DNA of 64,000 nt from JACQXM01 sp964569425 (GCA_964569425.1 CAZMVD010000001.1:46460-110459), one strand, 5' to 3'; shown: positions 9,174-18,036, counted from the first letter of the stretch. Program-made: numbers and translations. Notes: generated by a model from the letters alone, not told the origin.

Positions 9174-9938
9174 ATGCCCGCCTGGCACGAAAACGACGCC
9201 CTTTGGGAGGACCTGCACGACGCCATCTTCACGCCGGAGCGCATTCGTTTGGCCGCCACGGATGTCGAGCAGATTTCCGCGCTCTTGACGCTGCCGGCCG
9301 GTTCGTCCCTCCTGGACCTGGGTTGCGGCGTGGGCCGCCACAGCCTTGAATTCGCCCGGCGCGGCTTACAGGTCATCGGCGTAGACCGAAGCGAATGCTA
9401 TCTCGCGGAGGCTCGAAAACGCGCCGCGACCGACGGGTTGAAGGTCGAGTGGGTGCACGAGGACATGCGCCGCTTTCGCCGCTCCGCCATGTTTGACACG
9501 GCGGTCTGCCTGCTCACATCATTCGGCTACTTCGAGAACGCCGCTGATGACCAGGCGACGATCGAGAACGTCTACGCCAGTCTTAAACCCGGCGGCACGC
9601 TGCTCATCGACTTGATGGGCCGCGAAGTGCTGGCAAAGATCTTCCGCCCGCGCGACTGGCACGAGGAGCCCGACGGAACGATCCTGCTGGAGGAGCGCGC
9701 CGTAACCGACGACTGGCAGTGGTTGAACGTGCGCTGGGTCTTGCTGAAAGGCGATCGCCGTACTGAGCGTCGCTTCCGGCTGCACCTGTTCACCGCCGCC
9801 GATCTGGCGACCCTCCTTCGCGGCGCGGGCTTCGAGCGGGTGCGCTGCTACGGAGCCCTGACCGGCTCGCCTTATGATCAGGAAGCCCAGCGCCTCGTGG
9901 TCGTGGGACACAAACCGACCGACCAGGACCGTGCATGA
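9174..9938 (+). CDS. SAM-dependent class I methyltransferase
   Basis: A Rossmann methyltransferase of 254 residues. Motif I is L-L-D-L-G-C-G-V-G-R-H at about residues 49-59, followed by V-I-G-V-D-R-S for the acidic ribose contact, and L-K-P-G-G-T-L-L-I-D-L near the post-IV strand. It sits between the 3-hydroxyanthranilate dioxygenase and ACMS decarboxylase genes with short gaps, so it may belong to that pathway segment. Its substrate is unknown; acting on a hydroxyanthranilate or related aromatic is only a guess from the neighbours. The ATG at 9174 is preferred over one six codons upstream because the alignment begins near P-A-W-H-E-N. Confidence 0.8.
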   Translation: MPAWHENDALWEDLHDAIFTPERIRLAATDVEQISALLTLPAGSSLLDLGCGVGRHSLEFARRGLQVIGVDRSECYLAEARKRAATDGLKVEWVHEDMRRFRRSAMFDTAVCLLTSFGYFENAADDQATIENVYASLKPGGTLLIDLMGREVLAKIFRPRDWHEEPDGTILLEERAVTDDWQWLNVRWVLLKGDRRTERRFRLHLFTAADLATLLRGAGFERVRCYGALTGSPYDQEAQRLVVVGHKPTDQDRA

Positions 9939-10027
9939 GGATGGCGTTCTTGCCAAAGTTCCGCCAGGGCGGGCACCCGTACAACGCGCTTCACGGCTGA
10001 CGCACCATTCGTTATGCTCTTCCCGTC

Positions 10028-11038
10028 TTGAAGATAGACCTGCACACGCACATCCTCCCCGAACGCTGGCCCGACCTGCGCGAGCGCTACGGCTACGGCG
10101 GTTTCGTCCGACTCGAGCACCACGCCCCCTGCCGCGCGCGGATGCTCATCGATGACAACGCCTTTCGCGAGATCGAGGACGACTGCTGGTCACCCCCGCG
10201 CCGCATCGCGGAGTGCGACGCCGCCGGGGTCACGGTTCAGGTTCTTTCGACGGTGCCGGTCATGTTCAGCTATTGGGCCAAGCCGGCCGACGGGCTGGAT
10301 CTTTCGAAAATGCTGAACGACCACATCGCCGAGGTCGTTCGCGCCCACCCCCGCCGCTTCGTCGGACTGGGTACCCTCCCCATGCAGGACGCCTCGCTGG
10401 CCTGTCGCGAACTGGAACGCTGCGTTCGCGAGCTGCGTTTTCCCGGCGTGCAGATCGGCACCAACGTCAACGGCTTGAACCTCGACCACCCGTCGCTGTT
10501 TGACGTGTTTGAGGCCGCTGAGCGACTGGGGGCCGCGGTGTTCGTGCACCCATGGGACATGCTCGGCAAGGACCGCATGCCCAAATACTGGCTGCCCTGG
10601 TTGGTGGGCATGCCCGCGGAAACGGCACTGGCCATCTGCTCGGTCATTTTCGGCGGCGTGCTGGAACGGCTTCCGAATCTGCGTATCGCCTTTGCCCACG
10701 GCGGCGGATCGTTCTTCAGCACCCTGGGCCGCATTCAACATGGGTTCGAGTCGCGTCCCGACCTGTGCGCCGTGGACAATGCCGTGCCCCCACGCGATTA
10801 CCTCGGCCGCTTTTACGTCGATTCGCTGGTACACGACCCCGACATACTGCGGCACATTGTTCGCCTGATAGGTGCTGAGCGAGTGGCACTGGGCTCCGAT
10901 TATCCCTTCCCCCTGGGCGAGGCACGGCCCGGAACGCTCATCGAGTCCATGGCCGACCTTACCTCCGAACAGCGCGAGTGGCTGCTGTACCGTGCTGCGC
11001 TGCAGTTCCTGGGACTGGATGCTCGTAGTTTCGCATGA
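10028..11038 (+). CDS. nbaD: 2-amino-3-carboxymuconate-6-semialdehyde decarboxylase (ACMSD)
   Basis: A zinc amidohydrolase-fold decarboxylase that takes ACMS to 2-aminomuconate semialdehyde, diverting the kynurenine pathway away from quinolinate and NAD. The metal site is visible as M-K-I-D-L-H-T-H at the N terminus, V-F-V-H-P-W-D-M in the middle, A-F-A-H-G-G-G and G-S-D-Y-P-F-P-L-G near the end. Blocks such as S-T-V-P-V-M-F-S-Y-W-A-K-P and K-Y-W-L-P-W-L-V-G-M-P-A-E are highly characteristic of ACMSD, including animal forms. The start is TTG, required to include the H-x-H motif. Together with the dioxygenase it encodes consecutive steps of tryptophan/anthranilate-derivative breakdown. Confidence 0.95.
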   Translation: MKIDLHTHILPERWPDLRERYGYGGFVRLEHHAPCRARMLIDDNAFREIEDDCWSPPRRIAECDAAGVTVQVLSTVPVMFSYWAKPADGLDLSKMLNDHIAEVVRAHPRRFVGLGTLPMQDASLACRELERCVRELRFPGVQIGTNVNGLNLDHPSLFDVFEAAERLGAAVFVHPWDMLGKDRMPKYWLPWLVGMPAETALAICSVIFGGVLERLPNLRIAFAHGGGSFFSTLGRIQHGFESRPDLCAVDNAVPPRDYLGRFYVDSLVHDPDILRHIVRLIGAERVALGSDYPFPLGEARPGTLIESMADLTSEQREWLLYRAALQFLGLDARSFA

Positions 11039-11136
11039 AGTCCGCCGGACTTCGCGCACGCTGACTGCCGACAATGTCCATCAGCCGAACTGCGCAGTAC
11101 AATATCCCGGGAAACCCAAGCAACGGAGTCGATTGG

Positions 11137-11745
11137 ATGAAGCGAAGGTGCACGTCAGGGCTGGTGGCAATGGCCGTATGGCTGGCCGGGGCCAGTTGCG
11201 CGCCAATGGCCGGCGGCGACAACTCCAACATGAACACCGCGGTCCCAAACGCCAATGACAACCGCAACGAGAACGACAACACCGCGCCCCCCGCGATGTT
11301 CGGCGTGGAGCTTGCGGTGCCCAACGAAGGCGCTGCGCACGTGCCGGTGGGCCGGCAGGTGGAGTACGCCGCCAATCCTCCGGCGTCAGGCGCGCATTGG
11401 TCGCAGGCGGGCTTTGCGCCGGCACCGGCCGGATTCTATGAGGACGCGGTCGACGAGGAGCGCTGGGTGCACAACCTCGAACATGGATACATCGTTCTGC
11501 TCTATGACTGCGGTGATGCTTGTGCTCCGGCGTTTCTCGACACCTTGCGATCGTTGTTCGACGACGCCCCGCCGAGCACGGTCTTCGGGTTCGCTAAGCT
11601 GGTCATTGCCCCGTACGACGGCTTGCCCGGAGTGGTTACCGCCATTGCCTGGGACGTGCAAATGCACCTGGAATCTCTCGACGCCGAACCACTCTTGGCC
11701 TTCTACGGGCGGTACCTTGATCAAGGCCCGGAGCTGGCACCTTAG
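11137..11745 (+). CDS. DUF3105 lipoprotein
   Basis: The ATG at 11137 has GGAG 8 bases upstream and gives a lipoprotein signal peptide ending L-A-G-A-S-C. After the Cys comes an Asn/Asp-rich tether of about 30 residues, then a DUF3105 domain with A-A-N-P-P-A-S-G-A-H-W and V-H-N-L-E-H-G-Y-I-V-L-L-Y. DUF3105 proteins are secreted or anchored and of unknown function; the conserved His residues suggest metal or ligand binding. It is convergent with the cysteine-rich surface protein gene. The 72-base longer frame upstream is not signal-like. Confidence 0.82.
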   Translation: MKRRCTSGLVAMAVWLAGASCAPMAGGDNSNMNTAVPNANDNRNENDNTAPPAMFGVELAVPNEGAAHVPVGRQVEYAANPPASGAHWSQAGFAPAPAGFYEDAVDEERWVHNLEHGYIVLLYDCGDACAPAFLDTLRSLFDDAPPSTVFGFAKLVIAPYDGLPGVVTAIAWDVQMHLESLDAEPLLAFYGRYLDQGPELAP

Positions 11746-11786
11746 GAACAAACCACGCCGCACAGATCCGCCCAGAGCAAGAACGA

Positions 11787-11817
11787 GGCCCCGAACCTTT
11801 CTCTCAAGGACGGGGCC
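11787..11817 (-). terminator. Probable Rho-independent terminator
   Basis: A 7-bp stem GGCCCCG/CGGGGCC encloses an inner CCTT/AAGG stem. Read on the minus strand it is followed by TCGTTCTTG, a moderate T-rich tail. It sits between two convergent genes, just past the stop of the cysteine-rich protein on the minus strand, and may also act on the plus strand. Confidence 0.5.
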
Positions 11818-11855
11818 CCGCGTGCAATCTCGATCCCATTGCCTCTTGCGGCCGC

Positions 11856-13997
11856 CTACGCAACCTGCGGCCGGTTGCCGAAGTAGAGCTTGGCCCCGAC
11901 CAGCAATAGCAGTGCCAGAATCGCCACGCCCCACTCTGACATGGTGGGGATCGCATCCACGCAGCCGGGAGCGAAGAGGTTGTCATCCAGCCCCGGACAC
12001 ATATCGACGCAATCGAGCACGCCGTCGCCGTCGGAATCGGCACCGTCCGAAACGCCGCACCCACAGATCCCCGGATCGGTCTTTTCCGGATCCTCGGGGC
12101 AGCCGTCGTTGCAGTCCGGCGTGCCGTCGCCGTCGGTGTCGTCATCCGCAGTTCCGCAGCCACAGATGCCCGGAGAGGTCTTGTTGGGGTCGAACGGGCA
12201 GCTGTCCGCGCAATCGGCGGCACCGTCGCCGTCGCTGTCGGTATCGGGCACGCCGCACCCACACTGACCGGGCGCGTCCTTGGTGGAATCGCCCGGACAG
12301 GCATCGCACTCATCACGCGTGCCGTCGCCGTCGGTATCGTCCGGGCCGGCGCAATCGCGCGGGTCCAGAAGCTGGTTGATTCCCAGGAATTGGCCCCCAA
12401 GCTGCTGGCATTCCTGCTGACGAATCTCGTCGCACCCGCCATCCGGCAGGCAGCACGGCCCGATCGGCGTCGTGCACACGCTCACGATGAAGTCCGACAC
12501 CAACGGCGCAGGGAACTGTCCGTAGCGCCACTCGCCGGTGCATTGCGCGCTGCGGTCCTGAAGCACGAACACGGGACCCGGGTTACCCGGGGCGAACAGA
12601 TCATCCAGCCCGCCGCTGCCGATGGTGCGCGGGCCTTCCGCGATCTCCGCGCCGGCGTTGCGTACCGAGGTTTTGTAGACGATGTAGAAATCTACTCCGT
12701 TACCGGCCGGATCCTTGGGCAGGATGATCCCCGTCGGCTGCCCGAACGCCGGAGCGCAAGTCGACACCGGAAACGTATCCGGCGCTGTTGGTAAACCGGG
12801 GAATGTACATTGCGTTCCCGGAATCGGCGCCAGCGGCAATCCGAAGTTCGGACCCGGATTGGGGTCCACCGACCACAACTCGGTGGTCAACGTCCAATTA
12901 CCCGCAACGGGAAAGCCCGGCAGGTTGCGGCTGCGAACCAGAATATCATAACTGATGAGATTTCGTCCCGCGTGATCGGAAAGCGTGATATCGTCCCCCA
13001 CCAGGAAGTCCGCCGACCAGCACGGATTCTCAACCGGATCCTGCGGGAAGTACGCCGCCTGACTGTGCGTCGGCTGGGAATACGAAGTGCACGGATTGGG
13101 GTCGTCGCAAGCATTCGTAACTTCATTGCATGTCTGCACCGCGTGGCACGGATCGCCGGTGTGCGAACACAGTCCGCTCTGCAGGTTGCAAAACTCCGTC
13201 CCGTTGCAGAATTCCTCATCATCCGGGCATTGCGCGTCCATGGTGCAACCGGAGCATGTGTTGTTGTCCTCGTTGCAGAAGGGCGTGGCGCCGGTGCAGG
13301 GCGATTGGCCGGCGATGCACTGGCCGTTGGGTCCGCAGGTCTCCACGCCGTTGCAGTACAACCCGTCATCGCAGTCCGAACCGTCAACGCACGGCCCAAA
13401 GTAATCTACCCGAAAAGCGCCGCCGGATCCGCTGTAGCCATCGACGATCAGAAAGTACGTCGTGCCGGCCGTCAGATTGGTCGTCAATCGCGCCTTGAAC
13501 GGCGAGCCGCAGTTGTCGCAACTGTCGTCATCCTGAGCAACGCAAGCCGATCCCGGACAGCTTCCTCCGCTTCGCAGTTGCAGCGCGGTGTCAAACACCG
13601 TGGCGTCGTTGCACGTCGAAAAAGTCCACGAACCTGTCGCACTCGCGGTAAACTCGACGATGCCGTCAAAAGAATTGCCACCGTAGAATCCGCACGGCGC
13701 ACCGCAGCCCGGCGCAGCGCCGAAACTGTTCGCCAGGTCGGCCACACTGCCCGCAAAACTTCCCACGCCGGGCAACGTACCTAACTGAAACGCAGGGCAG
13801 TTGTTGGCAATCTCCCCTGCCAGGCGAACGGATTGCGTCACCACGCGGGTCGAACCCGGACGGTTGGCCCCGGCATTGTCACGAACAGTGGATGCCGTGC
13901 GGATAATCTCAACCGTCGGGTCGGCTCCCACGGCTGCACACATGAAAGCAACCGCAGCCAACGCCGCAAACGCAGTGGAAATTCTTCGATTGAACAT
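11856..13997 (-). CDS. Secreted Cys-rich protein with thrombospondin type 3-like repeats and IPTM C-terminal sorting tail
   Basis: The ATG at 13997 starts a clear signal peptide (M-F-N-R-R-I-S..., cleavage near A-V-G-A); the frame extends 45 codons further up without meaning, and GAGGAGG lies upstream of this ATG. A beta-rich domain like the bacterial pre-peptidase C-terminal type comes first, ending in F-R-V-D-Y-F-G. A Cys-rich segment (C-N-G-V-E-T-C style) follows, then a carbohydrate-binding-like region. About 110 residues of calcium-binding D-x-D-G-D-G repeats with C-G-C-G come next. The end is I-P-T-M-S-E-W-G, a hydrophobic helix and a short basic tail, the IPTL-CTERM pattern recognised by exosortase-like systems. 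A surface or matrix role is likely. Confidence 0.85.
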   Translation of the reverse strand: MFNRRISTAFAALAAVAFMCAAVGADPTVEIIRTASTVRDNAGANRPGSTRVVTQSVRLAGEIANNCPAFQLGTLPGVGSFAGSVADLANSFGAAPGCGAPCGFYGGNSFDGIVEFTASATGSWTFSTCNDATVFDTALQLRSGGSCPGSACVAQDDDSCDNCGSPFKARLTTNLTAGTTYFLIVDGYSGSGGAFRVDYFGPCVDGSDCDDGLYCNGVETCGPNGQCIAGQSPCTGATPFCNEDNNTCSGCTMDAQCPDDEEFCNGTEFCNLQSGLCSHTGDPCHAVQTCNEVTNACDDPNPCTSYSQPTHSQAAYFPQDPVENPCWSADFLVGDDITLSDHAGRNLISYDILVRSRNLPGFPVAGNWTLTTELWSVDPNPGPNFGLPLAPIPGTQCTFPGLPTAPDTFPVSTCAPAFGQPTGIILPKDPAGNGVDFYIVYKTSVRNAGAEIAEGPRTIGSGGLDDLFAPGNPGPVFVLQDRSAQCTGEWRYGQFPAPLVSDFIVSVCTTPIGPCCLPDGGCDEIRQQECQQLGGQFLGINQLLDPRDCAGPDDTDGDGTRDECDACPGDSTKDAPGQCGCGVPDTDSDGDGAADCADSCPFDPNKTSPGICGCGTADDDTDGDGTPDCNDGCPEDPEKTDPGICGCGVSDGADSDGDGVLDCVDMCPGLDDNLFAPGCVDAIPTMSEWGVAILALLLLVGAKLYFGNRPQVA

Positions 13998-14709
13998 GGC
14001 TAACCCTCTTTCCTCCTCGGAATTAACATTGGCGATGTACGCCGACCCGCCCAGCTCGGCGCTTTGAATTTCGCCCCTTCTTGCCCCGGCGACTGAAATC
14101 GATATCCCCCGGAGCCCAGCGCGGTCCCCCAATCGACCCCGTGGGTAATGCGTGAAACAAACTGCGCGACCACCCCTATTCTATCGCCGAAATCAGCCGC
14201 AACAATGCGAAAAACACGCTCCTGATGTTATCGGTATTGCCGCCCGGAATCAAGGGTTACCCCGCTGGAAACGTCTCATAATCGCACCAGATGCGACGTT
14301 TGAATCACTGGACTGGTCGAAGTCTGGCGTTTCTTGCAGCAAGTAAACAAGTTGTTGTGAACCACCGCACCCACGAAGGAAACACACGCAATGGTACGCC
14401 CCGCAAAGTCAGAAGTGCTCGCAACCGTCAAACGGCAATTCGATAGCAAAGGGAGCGTGGGACAATTCCGGAACTTCGCCGCACGACGCCAAGGACAAAG
14501 CTCTAGATCACGAGCTGCAGCAATTGAAGGAAACGTACGCTGACCGACCCCGAATCGCGTCGACAACCAGGCAAAGCCCCGGCGCATTCGTCGTGCGACG
14601 CCAGCGATTCCCTGCTCTTAGACCGCTCTCCAGCGTCGCCCGATGGCCCAAGATCAAGCGGCCAACGGAAACTCCGCCCACTTCAGAATACATTCCGCGA
14701 GATTGCGTC
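13998..14709. other. Intergenic region upstream of one IPTM-tailed gene and downstream of the other
   Basis: About 710 bases. The left end carries the ribosome-binding site of the minus-strand gene starting at 13997 and presumably its promoter. The rest is less GC-rich than the flanking genes. A 52-codon plus-strand frame from 14391 and a 103-codon minus-strand frame show no motif, so I do not call genes. No RNA gene or terminator with a T-tract is visible. Confidence 0.35.
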
Positions 14710-16950
14710 CTAGAGCGCCACTTCTTCCCGGCGACCGAAGTACATCTTGCCGGCCACCATCAACAACAACGCCAGAATGAGCATTCCCCATTGAGACATC
14801 GTCGGAATCTCACCGGGACACTGGCACGCCGGAATACACTGGCCACCCGGACCGCAATCAGCATCGCTCTCGCAGTGCGAAGCGGTATCGCAGCAGACCA
14901 GGATGCCGAAAGTCGCATCGTCCACACCGGGGCAATTGTCGCACTGGTCGTCGACGCCATCACCGTCACTATCCCCGAGGCAAATGGACCCGGGCCCCAG
15001 GTGCGAACCACCCAAGTTGGTACAAGTGCCTTCCAGCACATCGACGATACAGCTCTTATCAGCCAGGCAACACGCCCCGCAAAGTTGATTGTCGGGGTGC
15101 GTGCAGTTGCCGGAGCCGTCGCAGATGTCGTTGGTGCATTCGTCACCGTCGTCGGTGCAGTCCGCTCCCGCGGCGGCGAATCCGTTGGCCGGACAGTCGA
15201 CGTCCGCACCCGTACAGAACTCATCCACGTCGCACTCGTCCACCGCTGGGCGACAAACCGTGGTATCCGGCTCCAGCGCGTCGGGCGGACAATCAGCGTC
15301 GCTTCCCGTGCAGAATTCGGCCACGTCGCAGACCCCCGCCGCCGCCCGGCACTCGGTCGTATCCGGTTCGAAACCGTCGGCCGGGCAATCCACGCCTACC
15401 CCGTCGCAGAACTCCGCAATGTCGCAAACGCCGGCAGCCATGCGGCACTCCGTAGTGTTCGGCTCGACGGCATCCGGCGGACAATCGGCATCGTTGCCCG
15501 TGCAGAATTCGGCGATGTCGCAAACGCCCGCCGAAGCGCGACACTCCGTAGTGTTGGGCTCAAAACCATCCGACGGACAATCCGCACTGTTGCCGGTGCA
15601 GAACTCGGCCACGTCGCACACGCCCGCCGACGCACGGCATTCAGTGGTATCCGGCAGGAAGACATCAGGCGGGCAATCCGGGTTCACGCCGTCACAGAAC
15701 TCTGCCACGTCGCAGTCGCCCGCCGCCGCACGGCACTCTATCCCCGCAGGGACCGGATTGGCCACGCAATTCCCGAAGCCGTCGCACACGTCCGGCTGGT
15801 CGCAAACCCCCTGCGGCGTCTGGTTGCCGCACGGCGTGCCCGCCAGGGCATCCTGATACACGCAGCCGAGCACCGGATCGCAGGTGTCGATCGTGCACTC
15901 GTTGCCGTCGTCGCACGCCGCGTCGTCCGGCGTGTATACACAACCGATCATTGAATCGCAGGTGTCGACCGTGCAATCCACGCCGTCATCGCACACCACG
16001 GGATCGTAGAAACAGCCGCTGGCCGGGTTGCAGTCGTCGATCGTGCAGGCGTCATTGTCGTCGCAGTCGATATCGGCCGTCTGGCAACCAAGCACCGGGT
16101 CGCAGAAATCATCCGTGCACTCGTTCTTGTCGTCGCAGATGATCAAGACGTTCTCGCAGAACCCGTTGACGCACGAATCCTCGGTGCACTCGTTGTCGTC
16201 GTCACAATCCCCGTCCACGAAACAGCCCCGTACTTCGATCTGAATGACCAGATCGTTGAAATCACGATCCGCCGCCAATCCCTGATTCGCCGGATGCGTG
16301 TTGTCGCCCAACGGACCGTTCAGGTCTTCCCAGAAGAGCGCCCATACTTTGTAGGTCGGAGGAATACCCGGCGCGCCGATGATCTCGTACGTCACCATGT
16401 GATCCAGCAAGTCGCTGTTCATCAACGGGTCGGAATAATGCACATTGGTCAGCGAAACGTCGGAATCGTTGGCCCGCGCCCAAACCCAGGTCGAACCCGG
16501 CGTAAAGGTCACCATTCCCGACCCGGTCGCCGCAAACCCCGTCCCCGTCACTTCAAACATCTTGACGAAGCCAAGTCCGTCATCGTAGCCGAACTCCTGC
16601 GGAAAGCCCGCAAACCGCGCCTCGACGCTGGCCGTAGTCGAACCATCGGTCCACACGTCGTCGTCCGCCGTACCGGGTGCACCGGTCAGCATGTTAAGCA
16701 ACGCCACGAACCCGTCGTCATCGACGCGCGTCGCCGTCGTCACGCCGTTGCTGTATTGAGTGCTGAACCCGTTGGGCAGCGGCGCTCCCGTGGCCACAAA
16801 GGTACCGCCATAGATACCATCGAGAAGCGCGGCATGGCCGGGCTCGGGTGTCGTAAAAATCGTCGTGTAGCCGCCCAGCGCGGGAAGGGCAAACGTCAGC
16901 AAGCCCGTGACGTAACTCAAGGACAGGACAGCGCGCTTTGAAGAATTCAT
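14710..16950 (-). CDS. Secreted DUF4114-like protein with Dicty-type and disintegrin-like Cys repeats and IPTM tail
   Basis: AAGGAG precedes the ATG and a signal peptide ends near A-L-G-G. Residues about 30-240 end in D-R-D-F-N-D-L-V-I-Q-I-E, typical of DUF4114. Residues 243-365 hold short repeats of the type C-D-D-x-N-x-C-T-x-D-x-C-D-P-x-x-G-C, like the Dictyostelium CTDC repeat. Residues 404-596 hold six 32-residue units, each resembling the second half of a disintegrin domain. Then come a D-S-D-G-D-G-V-D calcium site, I-P-T-M-S-Q-W-G and a hydrophobic helix with basic end. The architecture suggests a disulphide-rich, surface-displayed adhesin or structural protein. It is a paralogue in design, not in sequence, of the previous gene. 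Confidence 0.85.
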   Translation of the reverse strand: MNSSKRAVLSLSYVTGLLTFALPALGGYTTIFTTPEPGHAALLDGIYGGTFVATGAPLPNGFSTQYSNGVTTATRVDDDGFVALLNMLTGAPGTADDDVWTDGSTTASVEARFAGFPQEFGYDDGLGFVKMFEVTGTGFAATGSGMVTFTPGSTWVWARANDSDVSLTNVHYSDPLMNSDLLDHMVTYEIIGAPGIPPTYKVWALFWEDLNGPLGDNTHPANQGLAADRDFNDLVIQIEVRGCFVDGDCDDDNECTEDSCVNGFCENVLIICDDKNECTDDFCDPVLGCQTADIDCDDNDACTIDDCNPASGCFYDPVVCDDGVDCTVDTCDSMIGCVYTPDDAACDDGNECTIDTCDPVLGCVYQDALAGTPCGNQTPQGVCDQPDVCDGFGNCVANPVPAGIECRAAAGDCDVAEFCDGVNPDCPPDVFLPDTTECRASAGVCDVAEFCTGNSADCPSDGFEPNTTECRASAGVCDIAEFCTGNDADCPPDAVEPNTTECRMAAGVCDIAEFCDGVGVDCPADGFEPDTTECRAAAGVCDVAEFCTGSDADCPPDALEPDTTVCRPAVDECDVDEFCTGADVDCPANGFAAAGADCTDDGDECTNDICDGSGNCTHPDNQLCGACCLADKSCIVDVLEGTCTNLGGSHLGPGSICLGDSDGDGVDDQCDNCPGVDDATFGILVCCDTASHCESDADCGPGGQCIPACQCPGEIPTMSQWGMLILALLLMVAGKMYFGRREEVAL
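15163..15741 (-). repeat. Six coding repeats of 96 bases (disintegrin-like)
   Basis: Each unit encodes the pattern C-R-x-x-x-G-x-C-D-x-A-E-F-C-x-G-x-x-x-D-C-P followed by about ten residues that include P-D-T-T or P-N-T-T. The first Cys of successive units falls at residues 406, 438, 470, 502, 534 and 566, an exact 32-residue period. Units 2-5 are nearly identical in their cores, while units 1 and 6 are more diverged, as expected for internal expansion of an array. Confidence 0.9.
15856..16224 (-). repeat. Dicty-CTDC-like coding repeats
   Basis: This stretch encodes about five degenerate units of roughly 24 residues built around C-D-D-x-N-x-C-T-x-D-x-C and a trailing G-C. It directly precedes the disintegrin-like array in the same protein. 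Confidence 0.7.
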
Positions 16951-17332
16951 CGATCCGCTCCTTCCACCGTTTAGCTAACACCGGCCGCATTTCGCGCCAC
17001 GATGTCTACAGGCACCCGCGAACATTCTCTAAACCGAAGACCTAACAGTAAGGCAAATCCTGGATAGCTGGAGAAAGTAGTACAAACAGCAAAGCGCTTG
17101 CCTTGTTACTCAACGCGATGATGTTGACCTGACAAGCGGCAACGCGCGTAGAATTGCGCCACTCTCTCCACACCTCCCATTCGCTTCCTTACCTCTATAA
17201 CAGGCCAGTGTAGCCAACCGAAAATTCAATTGCAAGGAAAAACCAATAGACCTGATACGTTTTCGGAAACAAATTAACGCGACAATTTACGTCATGGCGG
17301 GACGCCGGCGGTTGGTGCAGAACCAGGGGAAG
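16951..17332. other. AT-richer intergenic region
   Basis: About 380 bases between the 16950 start and the end of the 17333-17965 gene; the minus strand should hold the promoter of the Cys-rich surface protein gene. On that strand TTTTCG and TTATAG lie about 18 bases apart near 17200-17230, a weak sigma-70-like candidate. No gene or RNA is seen. Confidence 0.3.
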
Positions 17333-17965
17333 TCACTCTTCCGTCTTGGATTCCTCACGACCAAGACGGCTAACGGAACGAATAACGGCTTCCCAGGCCC
17401 GAACCGCATCCTCGAATTCATATCGAAGGATATCTGCCAGCAGCACATGATCCTGGGCCATGAGGGCTTGTTTGATCTGGTTCAGCGCTTCTCTCGGCTT
17501 CTCGATCACATCGGCCAAACGCTCGTTTCCGATCTTAACCGAGGCCGCGTCCACACACAGGAGCGATAACGATTGTATAACCGCCTGGTGGATTTGCTGC
17601 CACGCACGCGTGCATCCGCCCAACGCCTCGATGCCCTGGGCCACTTGCCCGGTCGTCAACAGCTCCGCCGCATGCGTGCTGGCCTCGACCGTCTGCGCCA
17701 GCGATGCCGCTGCATGGTTCATGGCATCTTCAATCAGCGCGGCGCGGTCCAACGTGGCGACATCCAGCCGCCTAACGCCGGCCATGGGACGGGCGAGAGC
17801 ACCGTTCATTTCATCCTGGCCGACTTCCTTCCCGTCAAAACGTAGCCCGACCACCAGTCGTCCGGGGGCGCACAATCGGGCCTGAATGCTCCGCACGGTC
17901 TCTTCCACGGTAGTCCCGCAGAATTCCGCCGAGTCCACCAGATGATTGTCCACGAATAGTTCCAC
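17333..17965 (-). CDS. Conserved-looking protein of unknown function
   Basis: AGGAGG lies 5 bases before the GTG at 17965, which fixes the start at V-E-L-F-V-D-N-H-L-V-D-S; the frame continues 17 codons upstream but has no such site. The 210-residue protein begins with a small beta-rich, ubiquitin-like segment (L-V-V-G-L-R-F-D-G-K-E-V), followed by about 130 mostly helical residues with heptad-like Ala/Leu spacing. There is no signal peptide or membrane segment. I do not recognise the family. It follows the PIG-L deacetylase gene on the same strand, with an assembly gap between them. Confidence 0.65.
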   Translation of the reverse strand: MELFVDNHLVDSAEFCGTTVEETVRSIQARLCAPGRLVVGLRFDGKEVGQDEMNGALARPMAGVRRLDVATLDRAALIEDAMNHAAASLAQTVEASTHAAELLTTGQVAQGIEALGGCTRAWQQIHQAVIQSLSLLCVDAASVKIGNERLADVIEKPREALNQIKQALMAQDHVLLADILRYEFEDAVRAWEAVIRSVSRLGREESKTEE

Positions 17966-18026
17966 GTTGACCTCCTGAAGCCGCCGGGTGGGGCCAACTT
18001 CGATGTGACCCCTCACGCAGACCCTG

Positions 18027-18036
18027 NNNNNNNNNN
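18027..18036. other. Assembly gap of ten N
   Basis: Ten consecutive N mark a scaffold join of unknown true length. It falls between two minus-strand genes and interrupts neither call, but the intergenic distance there cannot be trusted. Confidence 1.

Noticed and set aside
14391..14549. 52-codon plus frame starting M-V-R-P-A-K-S-E-V
   Set aside because: It briefly resembles a transposase or HTH fragment but breaks off without motif, and no inverted repeats or second fragment support a mobile element.
15163..15741. Possible CRISPR-like array because of regular spacing
   Set aside because: The 96-base period is an in-frame protein repeat with similar sequence throughout each unit; there are no distinct spacers and no cas genes in the window.
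14524..15954. Plus-strand frame of 476 codons opposite the Cys-rich repeats
   Set aside because: Its apparent repeats are the reverse image of the 96-base coding repeats, and its product is Arg/His-rich with no signal or domain.
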